Source of the DNA: Rhodospirillum centenum SW
GTDB lineage: Bacteria; Pseudomonadota; Alphaproteobacteria; Azospirillales; Azospirillaceae
DNA: 64,000 nucleotides
Direction: 5' to 3'
NCBI RefSeq assembly: GCF_000016185.1
Contig: NC_011420.2
Location: forward strand, 392,501-456,500
Part shown: one piece after another, positions 8,159-16,121 of the stretch
Position numbering within the stretch: the stretch's first letter is position 1
How the letters are laid out: each line of letters opens with the position of its first letter
Notes under the pieces: model-generated
Database searches by the model: none
The model's input: the letters and a program-made list of their open reading frames with translations, nothing else
Told to the model about the DNA's origin: nothing
Made by a program: the position numbers and the translations under genes

Positions 8159-9856
8159 TCAGTCCGCGGTGGTACCCGATTCCCGGTGCCGCGTCACCAG
8201 TTCCTCGACAGCCTGGGTCGGCACCCCCAGCGCCTGGAGCGCCCCCTTCGCCAACGACAGGCTGGACTCGAAGGTCTCGGGCACCACGCCCTCGACGCCC
8301 AGCTTCGCCAGTTCCGCCGCCCGGGCGCGGTCGCGGGCGCGGGCGAAGACCTGCAGCTTCGGCCAGTGGTGGCGCACGGCCCCCACCGCGCGCTCGGTGG
8401 CCGCGGGCTGGTCCAGGGTGACGATGACCGCGGCAGCATTGTCCGCGCCCAGCTTCTGCAGCAGCTCCGGCCGGCTGCCGTCGCCGTAATGGATGGGATA
8501 GCCCTTCTCGCGCATGGCGCGGACCAGTTCGGGGTTCATGTCCAGCGCGACATAGGGCACCTGCTGCTCGGACAGCAGCGCCGCGACCGTCTGACCGACA
8601 CGACCGAAGCCGTTCACGATCACATGCCCGCTCATCTCTGCCACGTCCGGCTCCGGCCCGGCAGGCTCCGCCTTCTGTGGACCGAGAACGCTCACGATGC
8701 GGTCGGCCAGCGTGGGCAGGAACGGGGTCAGCAGCATCGACAGGCCGACGACGGCGAACATGAACTGGCCGATCTCCGGCGGCAGCATGTGCGCGCTGAG
8801 CGCCGCACCGACCACCACGAAGGCGAACTCTCCGCCCTCGCCCAGCAGCAGGCCGCTGCGGATCGCCACGTCGCGCGGCGCCCCGAAGGCCAGGGCCAGT
8901 CCCGTCGTCAGGCCCGCCTTGATGGCGATGAGCCCGAACACGCTCACCAGGGCCCAGGCAACGTTCTCCATCACCAGGTCAAGGTCGATGCCCATGCCGA
9001 CGGTGAGGAAGAACAGCCCCAGCAGCAGGCCCTTGAAGGGCTGGATGTCGCTCTCGATCTGGTGGCGGAATTCGCTGCCGGCCAGCACGAGGCCGGCGAG
9101 GAAGGCGCCCAGCGCGGCGGACAGGCCGCCCAGGCTGGTGGCCCAGCCCATGGCAAGGACGATCAGCAGCGCGGTGGCCGTGAATATCTCCGTGCTGCGC
9201 GTGGCCGCGACACGCCGCAGCAGCGGCCCCAGGGTGAAGCGGCCGATCACCAGGATCACCGTCACCGCCACGACGGCCTTCAGCAGCGACAGTCCCAGGG
9301 CCAGCAGCAGCGGCTGGTCGCCCGGATTGCTGAGCACGGACACCAGGACCAGCACGGGCACCACGGCCAGATCCTGGAACAGCAGCACGGCGAAGGTGAC
9401 GCGGCCTGTGGCCGACGCGACCTCGCCGCGCTCCACCAGCAACTGGACGACCACGGCGGTGGAGGAAAGGGCGAGACAGGCGCCCAGGACCATGGAGGCT
9501 TCCGGGGAATTGCCCCAGAACCAGGCGATGCCGCCGATCAGTCCCGCCGTCAGCCCCACCTGCGCCGCCCCCAGCCCGAACACCCAGCGGCGCAGCGCCT
9601 GCAGGCGTTCGACCGACAGTTCCAGACCGATGATGAACAGCAGGAAGACGACGCCCAGTTCGGCGAAGGAGCGGATCTTGTCCACATCGCCGATCAGCGC
9701 CAGGCCGGAGGGGCCGATCAGGAGACCGGCCAGAAGATAGCCGAGCACCGGACTGATGCGCAGGCGCGACAGCACCAGCACGACGACGATCGATGCGGCA
9801 AGGAAAAGGATGGCTTCCTGAACGAACGGAAGCGCGTGCTCGGCGGCGTTGGGCAT
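8159..9856 (-). CDS. Kef-type cation:proton antiporter (CPA2) with TrkA-N domain
   Basis: A 565-residue membrane transporter. The first 380 residues form about 12 transmembrane helices with the CPA2 pattern (GYLLAGLLIGPSGLAL, LFQDLAVVPVLVLV, GLLLGEGGEFAFVV). Residues about 410-530 are a Rossmann-like RCK/TrkA-N domain beginning HVIVNGFGRVGQTVAALL, which in KefB/KefC gates potassium efflux in response to nucleotides or glutathione adducts. It probably exchanges K+ or Na+ for H+ and serves pH or electrophile defence. It starts at ATG 9856 with only a weak GAAGA-type ribosome site. It lies 59 bp upstream of mccA on the same strand but has no obvious functional tie. Confidence 0.88.
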   Translation of the reverse strand: MPNAAEHALPFVQEAILFLAASIVVVLVLSRLRISPVLGYLLAGLLIGPSGLALIGDVDKIRSFAELGVVFLLFIIGLELSVERLQALRRWVFGLGAAQVGLTAGLIGGIAWFWGNSPEASMVLGACLALSSTAVVVQLLVERGEVASATGRVTFAVLLFQDLAVVPVLVLVSVLSNPGDQPLLLALGLSLLKAVVAVTVILVIGRFTLGPLLRRVAATRSTEIFTATALLIVLAMGWATSLGGLSAALGAFLAGLVLAGSEFRHQIESDIQPFKGLLLGLFFLTVGMGIDLDLVMENVAWALVSVFGLIAIKAGLTTGLALAFGAPRDVAIRSGLLLGEGGEFAFVVVGAALSAHMLPPEIGQFMFAVVGLSMLLTPFLPTLADRIVSVLGPQKAEPAGPEPDVAEMSGHVIVNGFGRVGQTVAALLSEQQVPYVALDMNPELVRAMREKGYPIHYGDGSRPELLQKLGADNAAAVIVTLDQPAATERAVGAVRHHWPKLQVFARARDRARAAELAKLGVEGVVPETFESSLSLAKGALQALGVPTQAVEELVTRHRESGTTAD

Positions 9857-9995
9857 GAATCGGGATCTTCGGCTCCGGGACTACCCCTTTCTTAGCCGAT
9901 GCCGGACCCCAGGCCGCAAGCTCAATATGCAAGGGGGACCGTGGTGCGCGCCGAATCTGCACCCGGTCCCCCGAAAGTGCCCCGGAATACCCCTG

Positions 9996-11684
9996 TCAGG
10001 CGGCGCGCACGCCCTTCAGAAACTGCTCGATCTCCCGTTGCAACAGGCCGCTCTGCTCCGCCAGGGTGCCGGCGGACTCCACCACGCGGGCGGCGGCGGT
10101 GCCGGTCCGGGTCGCCGCCTCGCTGACCATGGCGACGTTCTCGCTGACCTCCTGCGTGCCCTGGGCGGCGCGCTGCACGCTGCGGGTGATGTCGCCGGTG
10201 GTCGCGTTCTGCTCCTCGATGGCCGCGGCGATGGCCGCCGAGACCTCGCTGAGCGACGCGATGGTGCGCCCGATGCTCTGGATGGCGCCCACCGTATCGT
10301 GGGTGGCGGTCTGGATGCTGCCGATCTGCTGCGCGATCTCCTCGGTCGCCTTCGCGGTCTGGGTCGCCAGCGCCTTCACCTCACCGGCGACGACGGCGAA
10401 GCCCTTGCCCGCCTCCCCGGCCCGCGCCGCCTCGATCGTGGCATTGAGGGCGAGCAGGTTGGTCTGGCTGGCGATGGACTGGATCAGGTCCACGATCTCC
10501 CCGATCCGCTGCACGGCCTCGTTCAGCCCGTTGACGGTGGCGCCGGTCTGCCGGGCCTGGGCGACGGCCCCGGCGGTGAGCTGCGTGCTGCTGCTGACCT
10601 GCCGGCTGATCTCCTGGATCGAAGCGGCCATCTCCTCCGTCGCGGCGGCGACCGTCTGGACGTTGGCCGAGGTTTCCTCCGCGGCGGCGGCGGACGCCGT
10701 GGCCTGACCGTTCGTCTGGTCGGCCATCCGGGCCATCTCCTCGGCCGTGCCGCCCATCGCCTCGGCCGCCTGCGCCACGGTGCCCAGCACCCGGCTGGCG
10801 GTCGTGTCGAAGGTCTTCAGCAGTTCTTCCAGGGCGATGGCGCGGCGTTCCCGTTCCGCCCGCTCGGTGGCCTGCCGCTGCTCCAGCTCGCGGGCCTGCA
10901 CCAGCCCGGTGCGGAAGACCTCCAGCGAGCGCGCCATCTCCCCGATCTCGTCCTTCTTGTCCTGCGACGGCACGGTGACGCCGAGATTGCCGCCGGCCAT
11001 GGTCGCCATGCAGGCGGTGATGGAGCGGACGGGACCCGCGATCTCCTTGCGGGAGATCATCCAGGCGAGCGCCACACCCAGCCCGATGCCGGCCAGCGCG
11101 ATGATGCCGATGGCCGTCAGGCCGAAGGTCAGGGCGGCATGCACCCGATCTGCCGACTGCTGCACGGCCTGCTGGTCGGCTTCGGCCAGCTTGGTGACCG
11201 CCTTGTTCAGATCCTGGCGGGACTTGCGGTTGGCGTCATTGTCGCCGAACTCGCGCGCGGCGGCGGGGCTCACCTCCCGGCCGAGCCGGATCAGCTCCAG
11301 GCGCTTGGCCCGGAAATCGGCGACACGGGCCAGCGCTTCCCCGAAGTCCCCGGCGGATTCGGGAGGCACCAGCGCCTTCCATTCCGCGACCAGGGCATCG
11401 AGGCGGTCGAGGGCCGCCGTCATGGGCTTGGCGAACTTCTCCACCTCTGCCCCGTCCCGGCTCATGTAGACGCCGCGGGAATCCATGACGACGGAGAGAA
11501 TGGTGGCATTCACCCGTTCACCGATCTGCGCCCGGCTGGAGGTGGTCTGCATCTCCTGGACAGCCGTGTTGAACCCGATCAACTGGGTGGCGGCCGTGAT
11601 CCCCAGGCCGAGGGCCGCAAGGGAGAGTATCGCAACGATACTGTAGACCTTGCCCGCGATCCTGAGCTTCGACACCAGTACCAT
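9996..11684 (-). CDS. Methyl-accepting chemotaxis protein, short periplasmic domain
   Basis: A 562-residue chemoreceptor. ATG 11684 is preferred because GGAGG lies about 5 bases upstream; a TTG four codons earlier is the alternative. TM1 spans about 9-30, then comes a helical periplasmic sensor of about 145 residues, of the four-helix-bundle size class. TM2 is about 182-206, HAMP about 207-260, and the signalling hairpin carries [18 protein letters not shown]. The C-terminus again ends in a VRAA sequence without a CheR-docking pentapeptide. The cytoplasmic half closely resembles the receptor at 3462-5477 while the sensor differs, fitting duplication with sensor exchange. Confidence 0.92.
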   Translation of the reverse strand: MVLVSKLRIAGKVYSIVAILSLAALGLGITAATQLIGFNTAVQEMQTTSSRAQIGERVNATILSVVMDSRGVYMSRDGAEVEKFAKPMTAALDRLDALVAEWKALVPPESAGDFGEALARVADFRAKRLELIRLGREVSPAAAREFGDNDANRKSRQDLNKAVTKLAEADQQAVQQSADRVHAALTFGLTAIGIIALAGIGLGVALAWMISRKEIAGPVRSITACMATMAGGNLGVTVPSQDKKDEIGEMARSLEVFRTGLVQARELEQRQATERAERERRAIALEELLKTFDTTASRVLGTVAQAAEAMGGTAEEMARMADQTNGQATASAAAAEETSANVQTVAAATEEMAASIQEISRQVSSSTQLTAGAVAQARQTGATVNGLNEAVQRIGEIVDLIQSIASQTNLLALNATIEAARAGEAGKGFAVVAGEVKALATQTAKATEEIAQQIGSIQTATHDTVGAIQSIGRTIASLSEVSAAIAAAIEEQNATTGDITRSVQRAAQGTQEVSENVAMVSEAATRTGTAAARVVESAGTLAEQSGLLQREIEQFLKGVRAA

Positions 11685-11979
11685 GGCCCCCTCCAACTCC
11701 TTTCAGATATCCGCGCGGACGTTTACCTTCGATTTAACGAAGATACAGGCTGCCCCTTGGGAATTAACCTGTCCCGAAGGTTACCGGCGCCGGACAGGCC
11801 GGAGCATCCCCCCGGCTGCATGCACGGGTAGGCAGTCAAGGATCGGCATCGTCCCAGCGGCGCATGAAATCCAGGTAAAATCCGCCGCGGGGACATCAGG
11901 TCACAGCAGGGCCGGCGCCCCCGGACCGTTGCAGGGAGGGCCGCAGGAAACGCCGCAGGAAGCGCCCTGAAGGCCGGTC

Positions 11980-12933
11980 TCAGGGACGGTTCCGCCGCTG
12001 CTCACTGGAATAGGCGAAAATGGCGTTGAAGCCGAACAGCAGCAGCAATACGCCGCAGACCACTTCGACCGACACCAGGATGCGGATCAGGTCGCTGAAC
12101 GGCAGCATGTCGCCGTAGCCAACCGTCGAGAGGGTGATGACAGAGAAATACAGGGCCTCCGCGAACTGGATGTCGCGGGCCTGGCCGTTGATGATGAACT
12201 GGGGCTGGACCGAGAAACGGTCGATGACCGTGTAGACGGACGCGAAGACGATCACCAGCAGCGAATAGAAGGTGAAGAAGGCCAGCGCCGGCTCCACCAG
12301 CCGCGCGATGCCCTCGAAGAACTCTTCGAACAGCAGCCCCGTATGCAGCAGCAGGATGGCGATGGCCCGGGCCGCGACCAGCACGACGCCGGCGATCAGC
12401 CCCATCGCCCCCAGATAGGCCAGGGTCAGGGCATCCGGGTCCATGCCGGACGGAATCAGGAAGGTGCCCACCCCGACCCCGGCAACCGGCAGCAGCCAGA
12501 CGATCGCCCGGCCCAGCCGGTGGCGCAGCACCGGCCCCTCTTCCAGCACCACGGCCCGGATCGCCTCCCGCTGCCAGACGGCCCCGGCCAGGAAGGTCAG
12601 CAGCGGCAGGGTGAACCCCACCGACAGGGAGACCTGGGACACCAGGGTGAAGTGCAGTTCCACGAAGAAGAGGAAGATGCAGGCGTAGATGCCGATGAAG
12701 TTTGCCAGGGCGATCGTGAAGAAGCGGCTGCCCGGAAACAGATAGTGGAACGCCCCCACCACGGCGGATACCGACACCAGCACCCCCAGCGAGACCCAGC
12801 CGGCGACGGCGCTGACCGACAGCAGCATCAGCGACAGCAGCCCGACCGTGAAGCCGACCGCCACCACGGGATGCCGGGAGCGCGACGGGGTCGGATGCGC
12901 GAGGGTGCGCGGGGACGGGGTATCCTGGGGCAT
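11980..12933 (-). CDS. Potassium channel-like membrane protein
   Basis: A 317-residue membrane protein with several N-terminal hydrophobic segments and a C-terminal two-helix pore module. The pore loop reads TLSTVGYGDMLP with the K+ selectivity filter TVGYGD at about 270-275, followed by the inner helix and a very short cytoplasmic tail, so there is no RCK or cyclic-nucleotide domain. It probably conducts K+; gating is unknown. About 285 bp separate it from the chemoreceptor gene downstream. The divergent start region with liuC downstream contains no evident shared control site. Confidence 0.82.
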   Translation of the reverse strand: MPQDTPSPRTLAHPTPSRSRHPVVAVGFTVGLLSLMLLSVSAVAGWVSLGVLVSVSAVVGAFHYLFPGSRFFTIALANFIGIYACIFLFFVELHFTLVSQVSLSVGFTLPLLTFLAGAVWQREAIRAVVLEEGPVLRHRLGRAIVWLLPVAGVGVGTFLIPSGMDPDALTLAYLGAMGLIAGVVLVAARAIAILLLHTGLLFEEFFEGIARLVEPALAFFTFYSLLVIVFASVYTVIDRFSVQPQFIINGQARDIQFAEALYFSVITLSTVGYGDMLPFSDLIRILVSVEVVCGVLLLLFGFNAIFAYSSEQRRNRP

Positions 12934-13017
12934 CTCGGACCAGCGTGGGGACCTTACCGGAAGCGGCAGGCGGCGCCCCCGGTGGCCGCCTTGACGTGGG
13001 TCAGTCGCAGCAGCGCC

Positions 13018-13803
13018 TCAGCCCGGCTTCCAGGCCGGGGGCCGCTTCTCCAGGAAGCCGGCGACACCCTCCCGGCCCTCCTCGCTGGCGCGGGCAGCGG
13101 CGATGCGTTCGGCCGTGTCGGCCATCAGGGCGTCGTCCACCGGCCGGCCGGCCACCTCACGGATCAGCCGCTTGCTCTCGGCCAGCGCCCGCGGCCCGCC
13201 CTCCAGCAGGCGGGAGACCAGCTTCTCCACGGCCGCGTCCAGGATGTGCGCCGGCACCACCTCATGCACCAGCCCCAGCCGGTGCGCCTCCAGCGCGCTG
13301 AACCGTTCGGCCGTCAGGAAGTAGCGGCGGCAGGCGCGCGCGCCCAGGGCGGCGATCACATAGGGGGCGATGGTGGCCGGGATCAGCCCCAGCCGCACTT
13401 CGGTCAGGGCGAACTGGACGCTGTCCGCCGCGAGTGCCACATCGCAGCAGGAGACGAGCCCGACGGCCCCGGCAAAGGCGTTGCCGTGGACGACGGCCAC
13501 GGTGGGCTTCGGCAGTTCGTTCAGGGTGCGCAGCATCTCCGCCAGCGCCAGCGCGTCGCGGCGGTTCTCCTCCGGCCCGTAGCCGGCCATGCGGCGCATC
13601 CAGGCAAGGTCGCCCCCGGCGGAAAAGCTGGGGCCGTTGCCCCGCAGCAGCACCGCCCGCACGGCCGGATCGCCCCCCAGCCGCCGGAACACGGCCGTCA
13701 GCTCGCCGATCACCGCGTCGTTGAAGGCGTTGTGCACCTCCGGCCGGTTGAGCGTCACGGTGGCGACGCCGTCCGCGCGGGTATGGCTCAGCACGTCGGG
13801 CAT
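13018..13803 (-). CDS. liuC: Methylglutaconyl-CoA hydratase-type enoyl-CoA hydratase
   Basis: A 261-residue crotonase-fold enzyme. ATG 13803 has GAGGAG 6 bases upstream; the longer frame reaching 13956 has no family similarity. The opening TVTLNRPEVHNAFNDAVI, the oxyanion-hole stretch FSAGGDLAWMRRMA and the segment TEVRLGLIPATIAPYV match LiuC-type hydratases, which turn 3-methylglutaconyl-CoA into HMG-CoA between MCC and HMG-CoA lyase. As in that subgroup, only one of the two catalytic glutamates of crotonase is at the classical place (E in TEVRLG). Assignment to leucine breakdown also rests on the presence of all other liu enzymes on the same strand. Confidence 0.85.
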   Translation of the reverse strand: MPDVLSHTRADGVATVTLNRPEVHNAFNDAVIGELTAVFRRLGGDPAVRAVLLRGNGPSFSAGGDLAWMRRMAGYGPEENRRDALALAEMLRTLNELPKPTVAVVHGNAFAGAVGLVSCCDVALAADSVQFALTEVRLGLIPATIAPYVIAALGARACRRYFLTAERFSALEAHRLGLVHEVVPAHILDAAVEKLVSRLLEGGPRALAESKRLIREVAGRPVDDALMADTAERIAAARASEEGREGVAGFLEKRPPAWKPG

Positions 13804-13855
13804 GGGGGCTCCTCGGGGTCTGGGGGCACCCCTTCCTACACGTCCCGCGGTCTCC

Positions 13856-13881
13856 GGGAAAGTCGGGCGGGAAAGTCGGGC
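13856..13881. repeat. Tandem 13-bp repeat (two perfect copies)
   Basis: GGGAAAGTCGGGC occurs twice head to tail, followed by an imperfect third copy. It lies between the divergently transcribed liuC and the gene at 13983, about 55 bp upstream of the liuC start. It may be a slippage product or a binding site. Confidence 0.6.
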
Positions 13882-13982
13882 GGGGAAGCCCGTGGGGGAG
13901 CCGGGCGGCGCAACCGATCCGGGCGCCGGCTGTTCTCCGGGCAGCCGGTCCTGCACCGGCCCCCCCGATCCAGGAGCCCCCG

Positions 13983-14585
13983 ATGCGCCCGCCGATCTCC
14001 AGCCACACCCACGGCCTCATCGACTACGCGGCGGCCGCCGCGTTCGCCGCCGTCCCCCGCCTGTTCGGCTGGGACCGGATGATGACGCGGACGATGGACG
14101 CGGCGGCGCTCGGCACCGTCGCCTACGCCCACCTGACGGACTACGAGGCCGGCGCCGTGCCCGTGCTCAGCATGCGCCAGCATCTGGCGGTGGATGCGCT
14201 GGAGGGCGCCACCTTCCTGGCCGCCGCCTGGATGCTGGACGAAGAACCGCCGGCGGTCCGCTGGACGCTGGCCGGCTTCGGCGCCTTCGCCCTGCTGGCC
14301 AGCGGCCTGACCCGGCGGCAGGCCGGCGGGCATCCGGGGGACTTCCTCTCCTCGCCGGGCGCCGCGCGGGGCGGCCACCGGACCCGGGCCGGCGCCTGGG
14401 TGATGGATGCGGACGGTGAGGACCGCACCATGCACCTGCCGTCCGGCCGCGGGCGGCGGCCCGAGACGGCGGGACGCCAGCCCCGCGGCCCCGAGTTCCG
14501 CCGCCACATCGCGGCGGACCGGGGCAGCGTCGGCCCGGCGGACCGCGACCCCTCCCTGGTCACCGGCCCCGGCCAGGGGATCTGA
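13983..14585 (+). CDS. SPW-repeat-like small membrane protein with basic tail
   Basis: A 200-residue protein; the ATG follows AGGAG at 6 bases. Residues 1-115 contain about four short hydrophobic segments, with the pattern HGLIDYAAAAAFAAVPRLFG, then TDYEAGA, LSMRQHLAVDALEG and FLAAAWML, which resembles two units of the SPW repeat family (membrane proteins of unknown role). Residues about 116-200 are Arg/Gly/Pro-rich, probably disordered and cytoplasmic. It is divergent from liuC and convergent with the secreted protein gene. No function can be assigned. Confidence 0.65.
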   Translation: MRPPISSHTHGLIDYAAAAAFAAVPRLFGWDRMMTRTMDAAALGTVAYAHLTDYEAGAVPVLSMRQHLAVDALEGATFLAAAWMLDEEPPAVRWTLAGFGAFALLASGLTRRQAGGHPGDFLSSPGAARGGHRTRAGAWVMDADGEDRTMHLPSGRGRRPETAGRQPRGPEFRRHIAADRGSVGPADRDPSLVTGPGQGI

Positions 14586-14598
14586 CCGGCCGGGTCGC

Positions 14599-15414
14599 TC
14601 AGGGGGTGACGGTGCAGGACACGCCCTTGACGAGGGCGGAGGCGCCGGTCGCCCGCGTCGCCAGTTCGGTCCAGTTGGACAGGGGCGGCTTGGTCGCCTG
14701 GATCTGGAAGGTGCAGGAGCAGCCTGAGCCCGCCTGACCGGGATTGTAGGCGAAGGAGAAGACCTGGTCCTTCAAGGACACGGTCTTGGCAAGATCGCTG
14801 TTGTCGAAATAGATGGACGGAAGGTCGGACCAGATGACGGTGTTGCCGCTCATCTGGATGGTCTCCGACCCGTTCGGATCGCCGATGGCTGAGTAGTTGT
14901 CGGCGCCGTAGGAATCGACGGAGCTGGTCTGTGTCCCGACCTGCGGGTAGTTCTTCCGCCGGTCGTTATCCACATACCCGCTGTAGCTGACGCTCCCGTT
15001 GGAGATCGTATAGGTCGCCTTGGCAGGGGTCGTGTATCCGACCTTGCCGTTGGACAGCGTCGTCACCGTGGTCCCGGACTGCTCCGTCAGGGTGCGTTGC
15101 AGGCCCTGCCCGTGGGTGCACTGGCTGGCCGTGCCGCTGAGCGCCGCGTGGATCTCGAACCCGAAACCCATCCAGCTTCCGTTGGTATCGCTCCCGGTGG
15201 CGAGGCCCAGGGGGCACTGGATCTGCTTCTTGCCGGTGCCGCAGGCGGTCGTGCTGACCGTCGCGCACTCGCTGAAGGTGGATGCGCTGTTGACGCAGAA
15301 GCTGGTCGGGGTGCCCCCGACCTTCAGCGTCATGCCCGTGCAGGAACAGGCCGCAGCCACAGGACCCGCGGCGGCGAGGGTGAGGAGGAACAGAAGTCCG
15401 GCGATGCGCGGCAT
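14599..15414 (-). CDS. Secreted cysteine-rich protein of unknown function
   Basis: A 271-residue protein starting at ATG 15414 with AAGGAG 8 bases upstream. Residues 1-21 form a classical signal peptide (MPRIAGLLFLLTLAAAG then AAA). The mature part begins at once with a CSC pair and has about ten cysteines in total, including a second CSC pair near residue 233, so disulphide bonding outside the cytoplasm is likely. The rest is Ser/Thr/Gly-rich with many short polar strands, typical of an extracellular beta protein. I do not recognise the family. Its codon use is less G+C-biased than that of the neighbours. Three tandem 15-bp repeats lie upstream. Confidence 0.72.
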   Translation of the reverse strand: MPRIAGLLFLLTLAAAGPVAAACSCTGMTLKVGGTPTSFCVNSASTFSECATVSTTACGTGKKQIQCPLGLATGSDTNGSWMGFGFEIHAALSGTASQCTHGQGLQRTLTEQSGTTVTTLSNGKVGYTTPAKATYTISNGSVSYSGYVDNDRRKNYPQVGTQTSSVDSYGADNYSAIGDPNGSETIQMSGNTVIWSDLPSIYFDNSDLAKTVSLKDQVFSFAYNPGQAGSGCSCTFQIQATKPPLSNWTELATRATGASALVKGVSCTVTP

Positions 15415-15502
15415 GGGTCGGCTCCTTGGTATCCCGGTCCAAGGCGGCCCCGGACAGGGAGCCGCCATGAAGGTGGGACGCGGCGGCGGGCCGGTTGTGA
15501 CA

Positions 15503-15547
15503 GCCGGCGCGGGGAAGGCCGGCGCGGGAAAGACCGGCGCGGCAAGG
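15503..15547. repeat. Three tandem 15-bp repeats
   Basis: Three consecutive units, GCCGGCGCGGGGAAG, GCCGGCGCGGGAAAG and ACCGGCGCGGCAAGG, differ at few positions. They lie 90-130 bp upstream of the secreted cysteine-rich protein gene and just past the end of the 106-residue gene. They may be an mRNA leader element, a binding array or a slippage-prone microsatellite. Confidence 0.75.
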
Positions 15548-15573
15548 CCCCTCAAGGGACGTGTCGGGGCGGA

Positions 15574-15894
15574 TCAGGGCGGACCGGGGGGTGACGGACC
15601 GCCGGGGGACGGCCCCCCGGGTGAGGAATCACCGGACGGGTCCTTGCGGAGGGTCCGGCGGATCGTCTTCGCCCCTTCCCGCGTGTGGCGGGCCGCCTCC
15701 GCCGCCTTCGGCAGTGTCAGCAGAAGCTGCTGGATGCCGAACAGAAGCATGCCGTGCTCGCCCTGGAGGTCGGCGAGGTCCGTCACCAGGACCTCCTTCA
15801 GCTCCATCAGGGAGGCCAGCACCATGGCGGCGGCGACCAGGATGTGCGCCCAGGTATTGTCCGCCAGCCTGCCGATGCGGTGCAGAATCGCCAT
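15574..15894 (-). CDS. Hypothetical small protein with one membrane-type helix
   Basis: A 106-residue frame opening MAILHRIGRLADNTWAHIL, followed by a hydrophobic helix (about 18-32), an amphipathic helical stretch with LLFGIQQLLLTLPKAAEAA, and a Ser/Gly/Pro-rich repetitive tail (GGPSPGGPSPPG). No clear ribosome site precedes the ATG. I do not recognise a family. The helical heptad-like pattern and compatible third-base usage support coding, but the prolonged low-complexity tail lowers confidence. Confidence 0.45.
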   Translation of the reverse strand: MAILHRIGRLADNTWAHILVAAAMVLASLMELKEVLVTDLADLQGEHGMLLFGIQQLLLTLPKAAEAARHTREGAKTIRRTLRKDPSGDSSPGGPSPGGPSPPGPP

Positions 15895-16121
15895 CCCCGT
15901 CCCCGTCCGCTTCCCCGCCCGCCGTCGGGCCGGGCGCCTGCGGGAATGACGGCCGGACGGCCGCGGCGTGAAGGGACACGACCGGCGATGCCCGCGTCAG
16001 GGGCGGACCGATGCGCGCAGGAACTCCCCCCGGCACCCGTGCGCAGCATCCAGGGCGACCGCCTTGCCACCCAAGGTCGGCCCTCGCATACTTCGGACGC
16101 CTGCCCTTCCGGAGTACCCCC

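Noticed and set aside
6030-8489. An 819-codon open frame on the plus strand opposite mccA
   Set aside because: It is antisense to a certain gene, has no family features, and long antisense frames are expected from the strong third-position G+C bias. The same applies to plus-strand frames opposite the TonB receptors (31838-34993, 60009-62405), pccA and maeB.
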